Source of the DNA: Candidatus Tepidifontimicrobium thermophilum
GTDB taxonomy: Bacteria > Sysuimicrobiota > Sysuimicrobiia > Sysuimicrobiales > Sysuimicrobiaceae
Direction: 5' to 3'
Assembly: GCA_031296405.1 (NCBI GenBank)
Contig: JAVKKH010000001.1
Coordinates: forward strand, 107,160 to 171,159
Length of the DNA stretch: 64,000 bases
Shown: in pieces, positions 27,220 to 36,043 of the stretch
Numbering within the stretch: the stretch's first letter is position 1
Layout: each line of letters starts with the position of its first letter
Made by a program: the position numbers and the translations under genes
Notes under the pieces: model-generated
Told to the model about the DNA's origin: nothing
Database searches by the model: none
The model's input: the letters and a program-made list of their open reading frames with translations, nothing else

Positions 27220-28233
27220 ATGACCGTGCGGGTGGGGATCAATGGGTTCGGCCGGATCGGCCGGCAGGTCCTGAGGGCCATGCTTCAGAGGTGCCCGGAC
27301 ACCCTAGAGGTGGTGGCGATCAACGACTTGGTGGACGCCCAGATGAACGCGTACCTGTTCAAGTACGACACCAACTACGGCGTGTACCCGGGGACCGTGG
27401 AGGTCCGGGATGGGGAGATCGCCATCGATGGGCACCCCATCCGGGTGTTCGCGGAGCGCGACCCGGGGAGGATCCCGTGGCGGGAGGTGGGCGTGGAGCT
27501 CGTGGTGGAGTCCACCGGGCTGTTCACCGACGCCCAGAAGGCGCGGGCGCACCTGGACGCCGGCGCGAAGCGGGTGATCATCTCCGCCCCGGCCAAGAAC
27601 GAGGACCTCACCGTCGTGCTGGGGGTGAACGAGGACCGCTACGACCCCGCCCGCCACCGGATCGTATCCAACGCATCGTGCACCACCAACGGACTGGCGC
27701 CGGTGGCGCGGGTTCTGCACGAGGAGTTCGGCATCGAGAAGGGAATCCTCACCACGGTGCACGCGTACACCAACTCCCAGCGGCTGCTGGATGTGGCCGC
27801 CAAGGACCCCCGGGACGCACGCGCTGCGGCCATGAACATCGTCCCGTCGGAAACGGGGGCTGCCCGGGCCGTCGGGCTGGTGATCCCCGAGCTCCAGGGG
27901 AAGTTCACGGGGATGGCCTTCCGGGTGCCCGTGTCCACGGTCTCCGTCATCGACTTCACTGTGCTCCTGCGGCGCCAGGTGACGCGGGAGGAGGTAAACG
28001 GCGCCGTCCGCCGGTGGGCGGAGGAACGGATCCCAGAAATCCTCGGCTACACAGAGGAACCCCTCGTGAGCAGCGACCTGAAGGGGGACTCCCGGTCGTC
28101 CATCTTCAGCGGTCTGGACACCCTGGTGGTGGGCGGCAACCTGGTGAAGGTGGTGTCCTGGTACGACAACGAGTGGGGCTACGCCTGCCGCGTGGCGGAC
28201 CTGGCTCGGTACATGGCGGAGCGCGGGGTGTAG
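27220..28233 (+). CDS. gapA: Glyceraldehyde-3-phosphate dehydrogenase
   Basis: Oxidises and phosphorylates glyceraldehyde 3-phosphate with NAD. 337 residues. NAD-binding GINGFGRIGRQVLRA at the N-terminus; catalytic Cys in SNASCTTNGLAPVARVL (about residue 152); the His partner in LTTVHAYTNSQRLLD; WYDNEWGYACRVADL at the C-terminus. ATG 27220 follows GGGAGGTGA. It opens a gap-pgk-tpi glycolytic operon. Confidence 0.97.
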   Translation: MTVRVGINGFGRIGRQVLRAMLQRCPDTLEVVAINDLVDAQMNAYLFKYDTNYGVYPGTVEVRDGEIAIDGHPIRVFAERDPGRIPWREVGVELVVESTGLFTDAQKARAHLDAGAKRVIISAPAKNEDLTVVLGVNEDRYDPARHRIVSNASCTTNGLAPVARVLHEEFGIEKGILTTVHAYTNSQRLLDVAAKDPRDARAAAMNIVPSETGAARAVGLVIPELQGKFTGMAFRVPVSTVSVIDFTVLLRRQVTREEVNGAVRRWAEERIPEILGYTEEPLVSSDLKGDSRSSIFSGLDTLVVGGNLVKVVSWYDNEWGYACRVADLARYMAERGV

Positions 28234-28234
28234 G

Positions 28235-28255
28235 GGCCGGGGCCGGGCCCCGGCC
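28235..28255. repeat. Perfect 9-bp hairpin between gapA and pgk
   Basis: GGCCGGGGC, loop CGG, GCCCCGGCC. It begins one base after the gapA stop and has no T-run. More likely an mRNA processing or stability element setting gapA:pgk ratio than a full terminator. Confidence 0.5.
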
Positions 28256-28279
28256 GCTGGCTGGCGGAGAGGCTGCGGG

Positions 28280-29464
28280 ATGGAGAAGCGGACGATCCGG
28301 GACGTGGACGTGGCGGGCCGGCGGGTGCTGGTCCGGGTGGACTTCAACGTTCCGCTGGACGAGCAGGGCCGGGTGACCGACGACCGGCGCATCCGGGAGT
28401 CGTTGCCCACCGTGCGGTACCTGCTCGACCGCGGCGCTGCGGTGATCCTGATGTCTCACCTGGGGCGTCCCGGCGGGCGCGTGGTAGAGAGCCTGCGGAT
28501 GGTCCCCGTGGGCGAGCGGCTGGCGCAGTTGTTGGCCCGGCCCGTGCAGGTCCTGCCGGACTGCGTGGGCCCGGAGGTGGAGGCCGCGGTGGCCCGGATG
28601 CAGCCGGGGGACGTGGCGCTGCTGGAGAACCTGCGCTTCCACCCAGAGGAGGAGGCCAACGACCCCGACTTTGCCGGCCGTCTGGCCCGGCTGGCGGATC
28701 TGTACGTGAACGACGCGTTCGGCACCGCCCATCGGGCCCACGCCTCCACCGTGGCTGTGGCCCGGTACCTGCCCGCGGTGGCGGGTCTCCTCATGGAGAA
28801 GGAGATCCGCTACCTCAGCCGCCTTCTGGAGAACCCCGACCACCCCTTCGTGGCGGTGCTGGGCGGTAAGAAGGTCTCCGACAAGATCGGGGTGCTCAGC
28901 AACCTGCTGGAACGCGTGGACGCAGTACTGGTGGGAGGTGGGATGGCCTACACCTTCCTGAGGGCCTCGGGTCACCGCGTGGGGCGTTCGGTGGTGGAGG
29001 AGGACAAGCTGGAGCTGGCGCGGGACCTGATGGCACGGGCGCGGGCGCGGGGGGTGGAGTTGGTGCTTCCGGAAGACGTGGTGGCGGCGGAGGGGCCCAG
29101 TGCCGAGGCGCCGAGGCGTGTGGTCCCGGCGGACGAGATCCCGGAGGGGTGGATGGGCCTGGACATCGGGCCGGCCACGGCGCGGCGGTTCGCGCAGGTG
29201 GTCGAAGGCGCGCGGCTGGTGGTGTGGAACGGACCCATGGGGGTGTTCGAGCTGGAACCCTTCGCGGAGGGGACCCGGCGGGTGGCGGAAGCGGTGGCCC
29301 GGTGCCGCGGGACCACCGTGGTGGGCGGAGGGGATACCGCGGCGGCGGTGGATCAGTTCGGCCTGCTGGAACGCTTCGACCACGTGAGCACGGGCGGGGG
29401 CGCCACCCTGGAGTTCCTGGAAGGCAGGGAGCTGCCGGGGATTCAGGTCCTGCAGGACCGGTAA
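28280..29464 (+). CDS. pgk: Phosphoglycerate kinase
   Basis: Makes ATP from 1,3-bisphosphoglycerate. 394 residues, normal length. RVDFNVPLDEQGRVTDDRRI and SHLGRPGG form the substrate-binding N-domain; VAVLGGKKVSDKIGVL and the C-terminal GGGDTAAAV loop bind nucleotide. ATG 28280 follows GGAGAGGCTGCGGG. It sits 46 bases behind gapA and three bases before tpiA. Confidence 0.97.
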   Translation: MEKRTIRDVDVAGRRVLVRVDFNVPLDEQGRVTDDRRIRESLPTVRYLLDRGAAVILMSHLGRPGGRVVESLRMVPVGERLAQLLARPVQVLPDCVGPEVEAAVARMQPGDVALLENLRFHPEEEANDPDFAGRLARLADLYVNDAFGTAHRAHASTVAVARYLPAVAGLLMEKEIRYLSRLLENPDHPFVAVLGGKKVSDKIGVLSNLLERVDAVLVGGGMAYTFLRASGHRVGRSVVEEDKLELARDLMARARARGVELVLPEDVVAAEGPSAEAPRRVVPADEIPEGWMGLDIGPATARRFAQVVEGARLVVWNGPMGVFELEPFAEGTRRVAEAVARCRGTTVVGGGDTAAAVDQFGLLERFDHVSTGGGATLEFLEGRELPGIQVLQDR

Positions 29465-29467
29465 ACC

Positions 29468-30250
29468 GTGCGTACCCCCCTGGTGGCCGCCAACTGGAAG
29501 ATGCACAAGACGCGGGCGGAGGCCGCGGCGTTCGTGGAGGTGGCCCTGCCGGGCCTGGCTGCCGCGGACGGCGTGGAGGTGGTGCTCTGCCCGCCGTACA
29601 CGGCCCTGGAGACCGTGGGCCGCCTCCTGGCGGGGTCTGCGGTGCGGCTGGGCGCGCAGAACCTGCACTGGGAGCGCCAGGGGGCGTTCACGGGGGAGGT
29701 GTCGCCCACCATGCTGGCGGACGTGGGTTGCACGTACGTCATTGTGGGGCACTCGGAGCGGCGGCGGCTGTTCGGCGAGACCGACGACCGCGTACGGCGC
29801 AAGGTGCGGGCGGCCTTCGACGCAGAGCTGGTGCCCATCCTGTGCGTGGGCGAGACCCTGGAGGAACGACAGGCAGGCTTCACGGACTCCCGCGTCACCG
29901 ACCAGCTGGCGGAGGCGACCGCGGACCTCTCCGCGGAGGAGGTGGCGCGTCTGGTAGTCGCCTACGAGCCCGTATGGGCCATCGGGACCGGGCACGCGGC
30001 CACGGGCGAGGAGGCGAACCGCGTGAGTGGGCTCATCCGTGCCTGGCTGCGGGGACGCTTCGGTGCCGCCGCGGACGCCACACGTGTCCAGTACGGCGGC
30101 AGCGTGACCACCCGGAACGCGGCGGAGTTCCTGGAGCAGCCCGAGGTGGACGGTGCCCTGGTGGGCGGGGCCAGCTTGGATCCGGAGGAGTTCGTGGGAA
30201 TCGTCCAGCTGGCGGCCGGCGCCGGGAGGGCGCGGGGAGCTACTGGGTAG
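29468..30250 (+). CDS. tpiA: Triosephosphate isomerase
   Basis: Interconverts dihydroxyacetone phosphate and glyceraldehyde 3-phosphate. 260 residues. Catalytic Lys in AANWKMHK, His in VGHSERRRLFGE, Glu in VAYEPVWAIGTG, and the phosphate-binding YGGSVTTRNAAEF / VGGASL. GTG 29468 is three bases after the pgk stop. The usual gpmI-eno continuation is absent; a transporter remnant follows instead. Confidence 0.97.
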   Translation: MRTPLVAANWKMHKTRAEAAAFVEVALPGLAAADGVEVVLCPPYTALETVGRLLAGSAVRLGAQNLHWERQGAFTGEVSPTMLADVGCTYVIVGHSERRRLFGETDDRVRRKVRAAFDAELVPILCVGETLEERQAGFTDSRVTDQLAEATADLSAEEVARLVVAYEPVWAIGTGHAATGEEANRVSGLIRAWLRGRFGAAADATRVQYGGSVTTRNAAEFLEQPEVDGALVGGASLDPEEFVGIVQLAAGAGRARGATG

Positions 30251-30580
30251 CGATGCCCCCGGAGCCCTCCCGCGCCTGTCCTGGCGGTACCTGCGGGTGT
30301 GTTCGCACCGGCGTTTGCGTCCACGCTGATAGGGCACCGGTGGGTCGAACGAATGGTCGTCCAGCCACGCCTGCACGGGTCCCCGGACGGTGTGACGGCC
30401 GGGGTCGTCGGTCCCATCGCAACCACCGCTGTGGCGCTGTTCCGTGTCGGCGTGGGCAGCTCGATGGCGGCCGCCACGTTCGGCCTCTCCTTGGTGGTGC
30501 TCTACGCCTGGAAGGCGAAGGCCGCGGCGGCCGCGGTCGTGCTGGGGGCGGGATTGCTGGGAATGGTGGGGCGGCCTTAG
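30251..30580 (+). pseudogene. Remnant of a ChrA-type chromate transporter (C-terminal part)
   Basis: The frame is open from the tpiA stop. It resembles only the last 90-100 residues of ChrA proteins: GVFAPAFASTLIGHRWVERM corresponds to the ChrA block FAP-F-hydrophobic-GxPYIE, DGVTAGVVGPIATTAVAL to the ITAAVVGVI helix, and the final hydrophobic stretch to the last two helices. A whole ChrA is about 400 residues. GTG 30299 could start a short protein but has no ribosome site, so I read this as a decayed fragment. Match is from memory of the family. Confidence 0.5.
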
Positions 30581-30601
30581 GGAACTGGCGAGCACGGCCG
30601 G

Positions 30602-30630
30602 TTGCAGGAACGAAGTCGCGTCGGTAGAAT
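30602..30630 (+). promoter_or_regulatory. Promoter of secG
   Basis: TTGCAG (30602-30607), 17-base spacer, TAGAAT (30625-30630), about 32 bases before the secG start. Confidence 0.6.
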
Positions 30631-30661
30631 GGCCGCGGCACCCCACCGGGAGGAGACAGGC

Positions 30662-30880
30662 GTGGACAAGGTCGTGTTGATCCTGCACTTCGTCCTCGCA
30701 GCGGCGGCAGTGGGCCTGGTGCTGCTGCAAGGGCCCAAGGGAGAGGGTCTCGGAGCCATCGGCGGGAGCGCCCGGCTGTTCCACGGGCCGAGGCCCCGCG
30801 AGACCTTCTTCACCCGGACCACCGCGGTGGTAGCCGTCCTGTTCGCGCTCACCAGCACCTACCTGGCGTTCGTGCGCTGA
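30662..30880 (+). CDS. secG: Preprotein translocase subunit SecG
   Basis: Accessory channel subunit of SecYEG; 72 residues with two membrane helices around the conserved polar stretch [23 protein letters not shown] 30662 follows GGGAGGAG. An upstream in-frame start would add 20 charged residues that no SecG has. A gap-pgk-tpi-secG order is common in several phyla. Confidence 0.92.
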   Translation: MDKVVLILHFVLAAAAVGLVLLQGPKGEGLGAIGGSARLFHGPRPRETFFTRTTAVVAVLFALTSTYLAFVR

Positions 30881-30907
30881 CCTCTGGCCGCGGGTTCACG
30901 GCCGGGC

Positions 30908-30913
30908 TATAAT
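30908..30913 (+). promoter_or_regulatory. -10 element of tRNA-Leu
   Basis: Perfect TATAAT 30 bases before the tRNA; the -35 region is weak. Confidence 0.5.
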
Positions 30914-30942
30914 CGGGCTGGCCGGTCCCAGGCCGGCCACCT

Positions 30943-31027
30943 GCCCGGATGGCGGAACTGGCAGACGCGCACGTTTGAGGGGCGTGTGGGGAAACCCGTG
31001 GGGGTTCGAATCCCCCTCCGGGCACCA
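30943..31027 (+). tRNA. tRNA-Leu (anticodon GAG)
   Basis: Class II tRNA with a variable arm (GTGGGGAAACCCGT). Acceptor GCCCGGA pairs with TCCGGGC. The anticodon arm is CACGT-TTGAGGG-GCGTG, and the T loop is TTCGAAT. CCA is encoded. The end lies four bases from the stop of the converging permease gene. Confidence 0.96.
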
Positions 31028-31031
31028 GGTC

Positions 31032-31904
31032 TCAGTCCGTGTACGGAACTCCCAGGGCCTGTGGCTTCGCCAGTCCCCAGCGGGTCCGGAACCACGGGGT
31101 GCTGATGACGGTGAGGATGGCGATGGTCACGCCGAAGGGGACCGTCCGCCACACGTACCGGGAGAGCACGCCGGGCAGGACGTACTCGGGGCTCAGGGAC
31201 AGCTGCCACATGGCGCCGAACAGTACCGATCCCCCCAAAAGAACCCACGGGTTCCACATGGAGAAGAACACCAGCGCCAGGCTCACGAACCCCCAACCCA
31301 TGAGGAAGTTGTAGTTCCACACGGGGTTATAGGAGAGGGTGTACGCCGCGCCTGCCAGGCCCGCCAGGGTGCCGCCGAACACCACGCACAGGTACCGGAT
31401 CCCGGCCACGTTCACGCCCGAGGCCGCCGCGGCGGCTGGGCTTTCGCCCACGGAGCGGATCGCAAGTCCCAACGACGTCCGGGAAAGCACGAACCAGACC
31501 GCGGCCACCAGCAGGGTTCCGCAGTACACGAAGGGGGACAGGCCCACAAGCGCGGGAAAGCGCGGCAGGCCCAGCGGGCCGGTGTGGGGGCTTCCCAAGT
31601 ACGTGGTCAGGCCGAAGCTGAGGATCCATAGGCCCATACCGCTGACCACCTGGTCGCCCCGCAGGCGGATGGAGAACAGGCCGTGGATCCAGCCCAGCAG
31701 GCCGCCCACTGCGATCCCCGCGGCCAGTCCCGCCGGGTAGCTCCCGGTGGACTGGGCCACCAGGAAAGCGGCGGTCCCGCCGAACAGCATGAGTCCTTCC
31801 AGCCCGACGTTGAGGATCCCGGACCGCTGGTTCACGAGCTCGCCCAAAGCCGCCAGCAGGAACACCGTGGACGCCTCCAGGCTCCGGGCCAGCAGCTCGT
31901 TCAC
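31032..31904 (-). CDS. BMP-type ABC transporter permease (second permease)
   Basis: About 290 residues, eight to nine helices, of the BPD_transp_2 family (NupQ/YufQ-like, nucleoside-type importers). Typical features are the N-terminal [20 protein letters not shown] block and the cytoplasmic coupling loop [23 protein letters not shown] 31904 overlaps the previous permease stop (GTGA). Last gene of a four-gene importer operon (binding protein, ATPase, two permeases). Substrate unknown; characterised relatives take up nucleosides. Confidence 0.9.
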   Translation of the reverse strand: MNELLARSLEASTVFLLAALGELVNQRSGILNVGLEGLMLFGGTAAFLVAQSTGSYPAGLAAGIAVGGLLGWIHGLFSIRLRGDQVVSGMGLWILSFGLTTYLGSPHTGPLGLPRFPALVGLSPFVYCGTLLVAAVWFVLSRTSLGLAIRSVGESPAAAAASGVNVAGIRYLCVVFGGTLAGLAGAAYTLSYNPVWNYNFLMGWGFVSLALVFFSMWNPWVLLGGSVLFGAMWQLSLSPEYVLPGVLSRYVWRTVPFGVTIAILTVISTPWFRTRWGLAKPQALGVPYTD

Positions 31905-33043
31905 CGGGCACCCTCCGGGCGGGGCGGCGCAGAGGTGGGGGCGGGCGCGGTACGCCGCCACACCACCCGGTACCGGTCCACCAAGTGCGAGAACACGAAG
32001 GTGGTCATCAGCAGGCCCAGGATGGCGTAGTCCACGCCGAAGGGCAGGCGCAAAGCCCCCTGAGCGAAGCGCCCCCCCACGGACAGGCCGGCGAACAGCA
32101 ACGCCATGGGGACCGCTCCCACGGCGCTCCCACGGGCGATGAGGGCGCAGATGATGCCGTAAAAGGACAGGTCGCCGTAGTACCCGTAGTTGGTAGGGAT
32201 CTTGTACAGGCCGGGCACAGCGGCGAAGTAATGGTAACCCGCCAGGCCCGAGAAGGCCCCGCCCAGCACGAACACCCACAGGGACACCCGGACGGGGTCG
32301 ATCCCGGCATACCGGGCTGCCTGCGGGTTCAGGCCGAAGGTGCGGACGCGGTAGCCCGCGGCCGCCCGGGAGAAGACGAAGTCCACGACCACGGCCGCTG
32401 CCAGGCCGAGGAAGGCGCTGGGCGGCAGGCCCAGCGGGAGGGGGGGGCGGAAGGCCTCCGGCAGCGTGAAGCTTTCGCCCTCCGCGGTGGCGCTCATGAA
32501 CGCACCGCCCTCCTTGATGAAGTCCGAAACCAGCCAGAACATCACGGAGTTGAGCATCATGGTCACGAGAATCTCGTTCACCGCCAGCTTCGCCCGCAGC
32601 AGGCCCACCAGGGCGCCGAGGGAGGCGCCCGCCAGCGCTGCGGCCAAGGGCATGGACAGGAGCGCGACGCCCCCGGCGGTGCCGGAGCCCAGCTCCCGGG
32701 CCCCCGCCCAGAAGGGCACCGCGAACGCCGCCAGCGCCCCCGCGTAAACCTGACCCGGCAGCCCAATGTTCCACAGCCCGCCCCGCAGGGGGATCAGGAA
32801 GGCCAGGGTGCACAGCAGCAGGTAGACCGCCCGGTGCACGGTCGCGCCCAGGCCCGAGGGGTTGGCGAAGGCGTAGCCGAAGGCGATCCGGTAGGCGGTC
32901 CACGGGCCCGACTCTGGAGTCCAGAACAGCACGCTGGCCAACAGGAGCGCCAGAGCCACAGCCAGGAGGGCACCCAGAGCCACGCGGGGGGGCGAAGGGG
33001 CCTCCGCCCTTTCCACGGACAGGCGGTATGCGCCGATCCTCAA
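31901..33043 (-). CDS. BMP-type ABC transporter permease (first permease)
   Basis: About 380 residues, NupP/YufP-like, with about ten helices. LIPLRGGLWNIGLPGQVYAG (about residues 90-109) matches the NIGxxGQ motif of the family, and VRTFGLNPQAARYAGIDPVR is the coupling loop. TTG 33043 overlaps the ATPase stop (TTGA) and has GGGGAGG five bases upstream. The alternative start at 33073 would overlap the ATPase by 34 bases. Confidence 0.9.
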   Translation of the reverse strand: MRIGAYRLSVERAEAPSPPRVALGALLAVALALLLASVLFWTPESGPWTAYRIAFGYAFANPSGLGATVHRAVYLLLCTLAFLIPLRGGLWNIGLPGQVYAGALAAFAVPFWAGARELGSGTAGGVALLSMPLAAALAGASLGALVGLLRAKLAVNEILVTMMLNSVMFWLVSDFIKEGGAFMSATAEGESFTLPEAFRPPLPLGLPPSAFLGLAAAVVVDFVFSRAAAGYRVRTFGLNPQAARYAGIDPVRVSLWVFVLGGAFSGLAGYHYFAAVPGLYKIPTNYGYYGDLSFYGIICALIARGSAVGAVPMALLFAGLSVGGRFAQGALRLPFGVDYAILGLLMTTFVFSHLVDRYRVVWRRTAPAPTSAPPRPEGAR

Positions 33044-34584
33044 GCGCGCCTCCCCAGCGAGCCGGCCATCCACGCGCCCACGGTCTCAGGATCCGCCTCG
33101 TTCCGCGGCACGAGAGCCACGAACCGGCCCTCGTACAGGGCTCCCACTCGGTCGCTGACCGCGAAGATCTCGTCCAAGTCCTCTGAGATGAGCAGAACCG
33201 CAGCGCCGCGTGCCTTGGCTTCCAGAAGCTGGGCCCGCACGAAGCTAGCCGCCTCCACGTCAAGGCCCTGGGTGGGCAGGTGAGCGACCAGCAGGCGCGG
33301 CTGCCGGGACAGCACCCGGCCGAGCACCAGCTTCTGTAGGTTTCCCCCCGACAGGTGCTGCGCCCGCACGTACGGGTGGGGAGCTTTCACCCGGAAGGTC
33401 GCCAGGATCTGACGGGTCAGCCGTTCCAGGCGGGCCCGGTCCAGCATCCCCCGGGGACAGAACTCCGGGTCGAAGTGGTAGTTGAGCCCGGTGTTCTCCA
33501 CGAGGCTGAGGGCCGCTACGCTGGCGACCTCGGTACGTTCCGCGGGCACGTAGCCCAGCCCCAGGCGCCACCGGTCGAGGGTCGGAAGGTGGGTGACATC
33601 GCGGCCCAGCAGGCGCACGCGGCCGGAGACGGCCGGTCGAAGCCCCGCCAGCACCTGAGCCAGCTCCTCCTGCCCGTTGCCGGTGACCCCCGCTACGCCC
33701 ACGATCTCGCCCTCGTGTACTGTGAGGGAGACGCCTCGCAGGCTCAGCACCCCCTTGTCGTTGTACGCAGACAGGTCCTCCACTTCCAGCACCACGGGGC
33801 CGCGATGGTCGGGTGCTTGCACGGTGGGGAGGGTAACCTCCTGGCCCACCATGTGCTGGACCAGTTCGTGGTCGGTGGTGTCCGACACCGACAGCCGGGC
33901 TGCAACGCGGCCAGCGCGGAGCACCGTGACGGTTCGGGCCACCGCGCGCACCACGGGCAGCTTGTGGGTGACCAGAACCACGGTGACGCCGTCCTGGTCC
34001 ACGAGGGCGCGCAGCGCCCGCAGCAGGGCCTGTACCTCCGGGGGCGTCAGGGCGGAGGTCGGCTCGTCCAGGATCAGAATGCGGACCCCCGCGTACAGGG
34101 CCTTCAGGATCTCCACCCACTGCTTCTCGCCTTCCGACAGCTGCCACACGCGGGCTCCCAGGTCCACGTGGACACCGTACCGGGCACACAGGGCCTCGAG
34201 CTCCTGACGGGCCCGGCGCAGGTCTAGCAGCCCCCGGGCCCTGGGGTGACCCAGGACCAGGTTCTCCAGTACCGTGTGGGCAGGGACCAGTCTGCGGGTC
34301 TGGTGAACCATCCCGATGCCAGACGCCAGCGCGTCGTGGGGCGAGCGGAAGCGAACGCGTCGGCCGCGCAGGTACACTTCTCCCTCGTCCGGGTGGATCA
34401 GCCCGAAGAGGATGTTCATGAGGGTGGTCTTGCCGGCTCCGTTCTGACCTAGCACCGCGTGGACTTCCCCCTCCGCCACCTCGAGGTCCACGCGGTCCAG
34501 GGCCCGGACCCCGGGGAAGGACTTGCTGATTCCCCGGGCGGCGAGAACAGGTGGGGGTGTGCGGTGCTCCAGCTCCGGCGTCAC
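33040..34584 (-). CDS. BMP-type ABC transporter ATP-binding protein (double cassette)
   Basis: 514 residues, two fused ATPase domains as in NupO and sugar importers. First cassette: Walker A GQNGAGKTT (about residue 43), signature LSEGEKQWVEILKAL, Walker B ILILDEPTSALTP. Second cassette: degenerate Walker A (GVTGNGQEEL), signature LSGGNLQKLVLGRVL, then LLVAHLPTQGLDV, where the Walker B Asp-Glu pair is lost, as is normal for this family. Only the first site should hydrolyse well. Start GTG 34584. Confidence 0.93.
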   Translation of the reverse strand: MTPELEHRTPPPVLAARGISKSFPGVRALDRVDLEVAEGEVHAVLGQNGAGKTTLMNILFGLIHPDEGEVYLRGRRVRFRSPHDALASGIGMVHQTRRLVPAHTVLENLVLGHPRARGLLDLRRARQELEALCARYGVHVDLGARVWQLSEGEKQWVEILKALYAGVRILILDEPTSALTPPEVQALLRALRALVDQDGVTVVLVTHKLPVVRAVARTVTVLRAGRVAARLSVSDTTDHELVQHMVGQEVTLPTVQAPDHRGPVVLEVEDLSAYNDKGVLSLRGVSLTVHEGEIVGVAGVTGNGQEELAQVLAGLRPAVSGRVRLLGRDVTHLPTLDRWRLGLGYVPAERTEVASVAALSLVENTGLNYHFDPEFCPRGMLDRARLERLTRQILATFRVKAPHPYVRAQHLSGGNLQKLVLGRVLSRQPRLLVAHLPTQGLDVEAASFVRAQLLEAKARGAAVLLISEDLDEIFAVSDRVGALYEGRFVALVPRNEADPETVGAWMAGSLGRRA

Positions 34585-34592
34585 GGTCTGAC

Positions 34593-34622
34593 GGGGGCCG
34601 CGCCCGGCCGGGCGCGGCCCCC
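34593..34622. repeat. Perfect 13-bp GC hairpin between binding-protein and ATPase genes
   Basis: GGGGGCCGCGCCC, loop GGCC, GGGCGCGGCCCCC. It lies seven bases after the binding-protein stop and eight bases before the ATPase start on the minus strand. No T-run. Probably protects the 3' end of the binding-protein mRNA and lowers ATPase/permease expression. Confidence 0.6.
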
Positions 34623-34629
34623 GGGGGGT

Positions 34630-35886
34630 TCACTTCAGGACGTTCAAACCGTTCAGGTCGAAGTTGAACTTCGACAGCAGCCACTCGTCGGTGGGCGTCT
34701 GCCCCGCCGGCTTCACCACGGTACCCTTCGGCGGGATGGGGGTCCCCGGGAGCGCTAGCCCGGTCCCGTTGCTCACCAGGGCGTGCACCTGGAAGGGGTC
34801 CCACTGCCCTCTGCGCATCTGCTCCCGCCGCTGAACCACCAGCCGCACGATGGACTCGGGGATCTGCCGGCGCGCCTTGGGGCTGATCGCGTCCACGCCC
34901 ACCTTCTTGTTGTTCATGATGTCCACGGTGGACACCACGGTCCCGTCCGCGAGGGTCATGGTGTCCCGCATCCCGAGGTACAGGAGGTTGCGCGGGCTGC
35001 GGTTGCCCGCCAGGTAGTCCCGCACCATCCGGTCGTACAGGACCTCCCACCGGGTGTCGAAGGACACCGCTACCGTGTCCGTGTTGGACCAGCCGTAGAA
35101 GCCCACGATGTCCATGTCCTTCCCCACGAACCAGATCCCTCGCTGCTGCGCTACGTCCAGGGGCGAGCCGGAGTCCGTCTGTTGGGTGAGGACGTCCACC
35201 CTGTACTGCGTGACCAGGGTCGTGGCCACCTCCCGCTCCTCCGTGGGCTTGTACCAGTCTCCCACGTACTTCACGTACACGTTCACGCGCTTTCCCAAGG
35301 CACGGGCGGCGTCCTGCACGCCCAGGAAGAATCCCGCGGTGCGCCGGAGCACCTGGACGTTGGGGAAGGCGGAGACCACGCCCACGTTACCGGTCCGGGT
35401 CAGGGCGCCCGCAATCAGCCCCTCCAGGTACAGCGCCTGGTACTGGCGGGGGAAGAACCGGATGAAGTTGGTCTTGCGGCTGACGTCGCTCGCCACCACG
35501 GAGCCGAAGTACACGTTGGGGTACTTGTCCGCGATGTCCTTCAGGGGCAGGCCCATGAACTCCGCGTTGCCGACCACGATGTTGGCTCCCTGACGGATGA
35601 GCTCCTCCGCGTACGGGACCGTCAGGTCCGGTCCGACCTCCTCGCGGTACACGTACTTGACGTTGGGGTACTTCTGCGCGATGCGCTGGCCCGCTCGGTG
35701 ATGCGCACCCGACCATGTGGTGCCCTTGATGACGCTGAAGTGAAGGATGGCCAGGGTGACGGTGGGCGGGGCCGCGGACGCGGAGTGCACGTGCCACAGG
35801 GAACCTACGGCCAGCACGAGGACCAGGGCCACGGCTGAGGCCCGGAGCCAGGCGCGCGGAGCGCTCGAACAGGTGTGCCGATCCAT
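34630..35886 (-). CDS. BMP-family periplasmic substrate-binding protein
   Basis: About 418 residues. ATG 35886 (GGGGGG five bases upstream) opens a Sec signal peptide with hydrophobic core AVALVLVLAVGSL and an AxA site (HSASAA). There is no lipobox cysteine. The mature domain is BMP/PnrA-like: YAEELIRQGANIVVGNAEF, GNVGVVSAFPNVQVLRRTAG, and DSGSPLDVAQQRGIWFVGKD. It delivers solute to the two permeases. The ligand is unknown; the family binds nucleosides. It is divergent from fdrA. Confidence 0.88.
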   Translation of the reverse strand: MDRHTCSSAPRAWLRASAVALVLVLAVGSLWHVHSASAAPPTVTLAILHFSVIKGTTWSGAHHRAGQRIAQKYPNVKYVYREEVGPDLTVPYAEELIRQGANIVVGNAEFMGLPLKDIADKYPNVYFGSVVASDVSRKTNFIRFFPRQYQALYLEGLIAGALTRTGNVGVVSAFPNVQVLRRTAGFFLGVQDAARALGKRVNVYVKYVGDWYKPTEEREVATTLVTQYRVDVLTQQTDSGSPLDVAQQRGIWFVGKDMDIVGFYGWSNTDTVAVSFDTRWEVLYDRMVRDYLAGNRSPRNLLYLGMRDTMTLADGTVVSTVDIMNNKKVGVDAISPKARRQIPESIVRLVVQRREQMRRGQWDPFQVHALVSNGTGLALPGTPIPPKGTVVKPAGQTPTDEWLLSKFNFDLNGLNVLK

Positions 35887-35910
35887 GGCTGCCCCCCAGA
35901 AATGCGAGGC

Positions 35911-35932
35911 TCGCCGGCGAGCCGCCGGCGGC
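35911..35932. repeat. Two adjacent perfect palindromes in the divergent transporter/fdrA region
   Basis: TCGCCGGCGA (10 bp) followed directly by GCCGCCGGCGGC (12 bp). They lie 25-46 bases upstream of the binding-protein start, in the 157-base gap shared with fdrA. Candidate operator or hairpin leader. Confidence 0.35.
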
Positions 35933-36043
35933 AAGACGCGGCCTAGATTCTTCGCAGGCGCGCGGTTCTCCTCCTACGGCGAGAGGGCTCGATGGACAGC
36001 GGGTCGAATCCACGCACGCAGGAACGCGTTCCATGGGAGTGCC

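Noticed and set aside
28106..30784. 892-codon minus-strand open frame across pgk and tpiA
   Set aside because: Shadow of conserved glycolytic genes; no domain recognisable.
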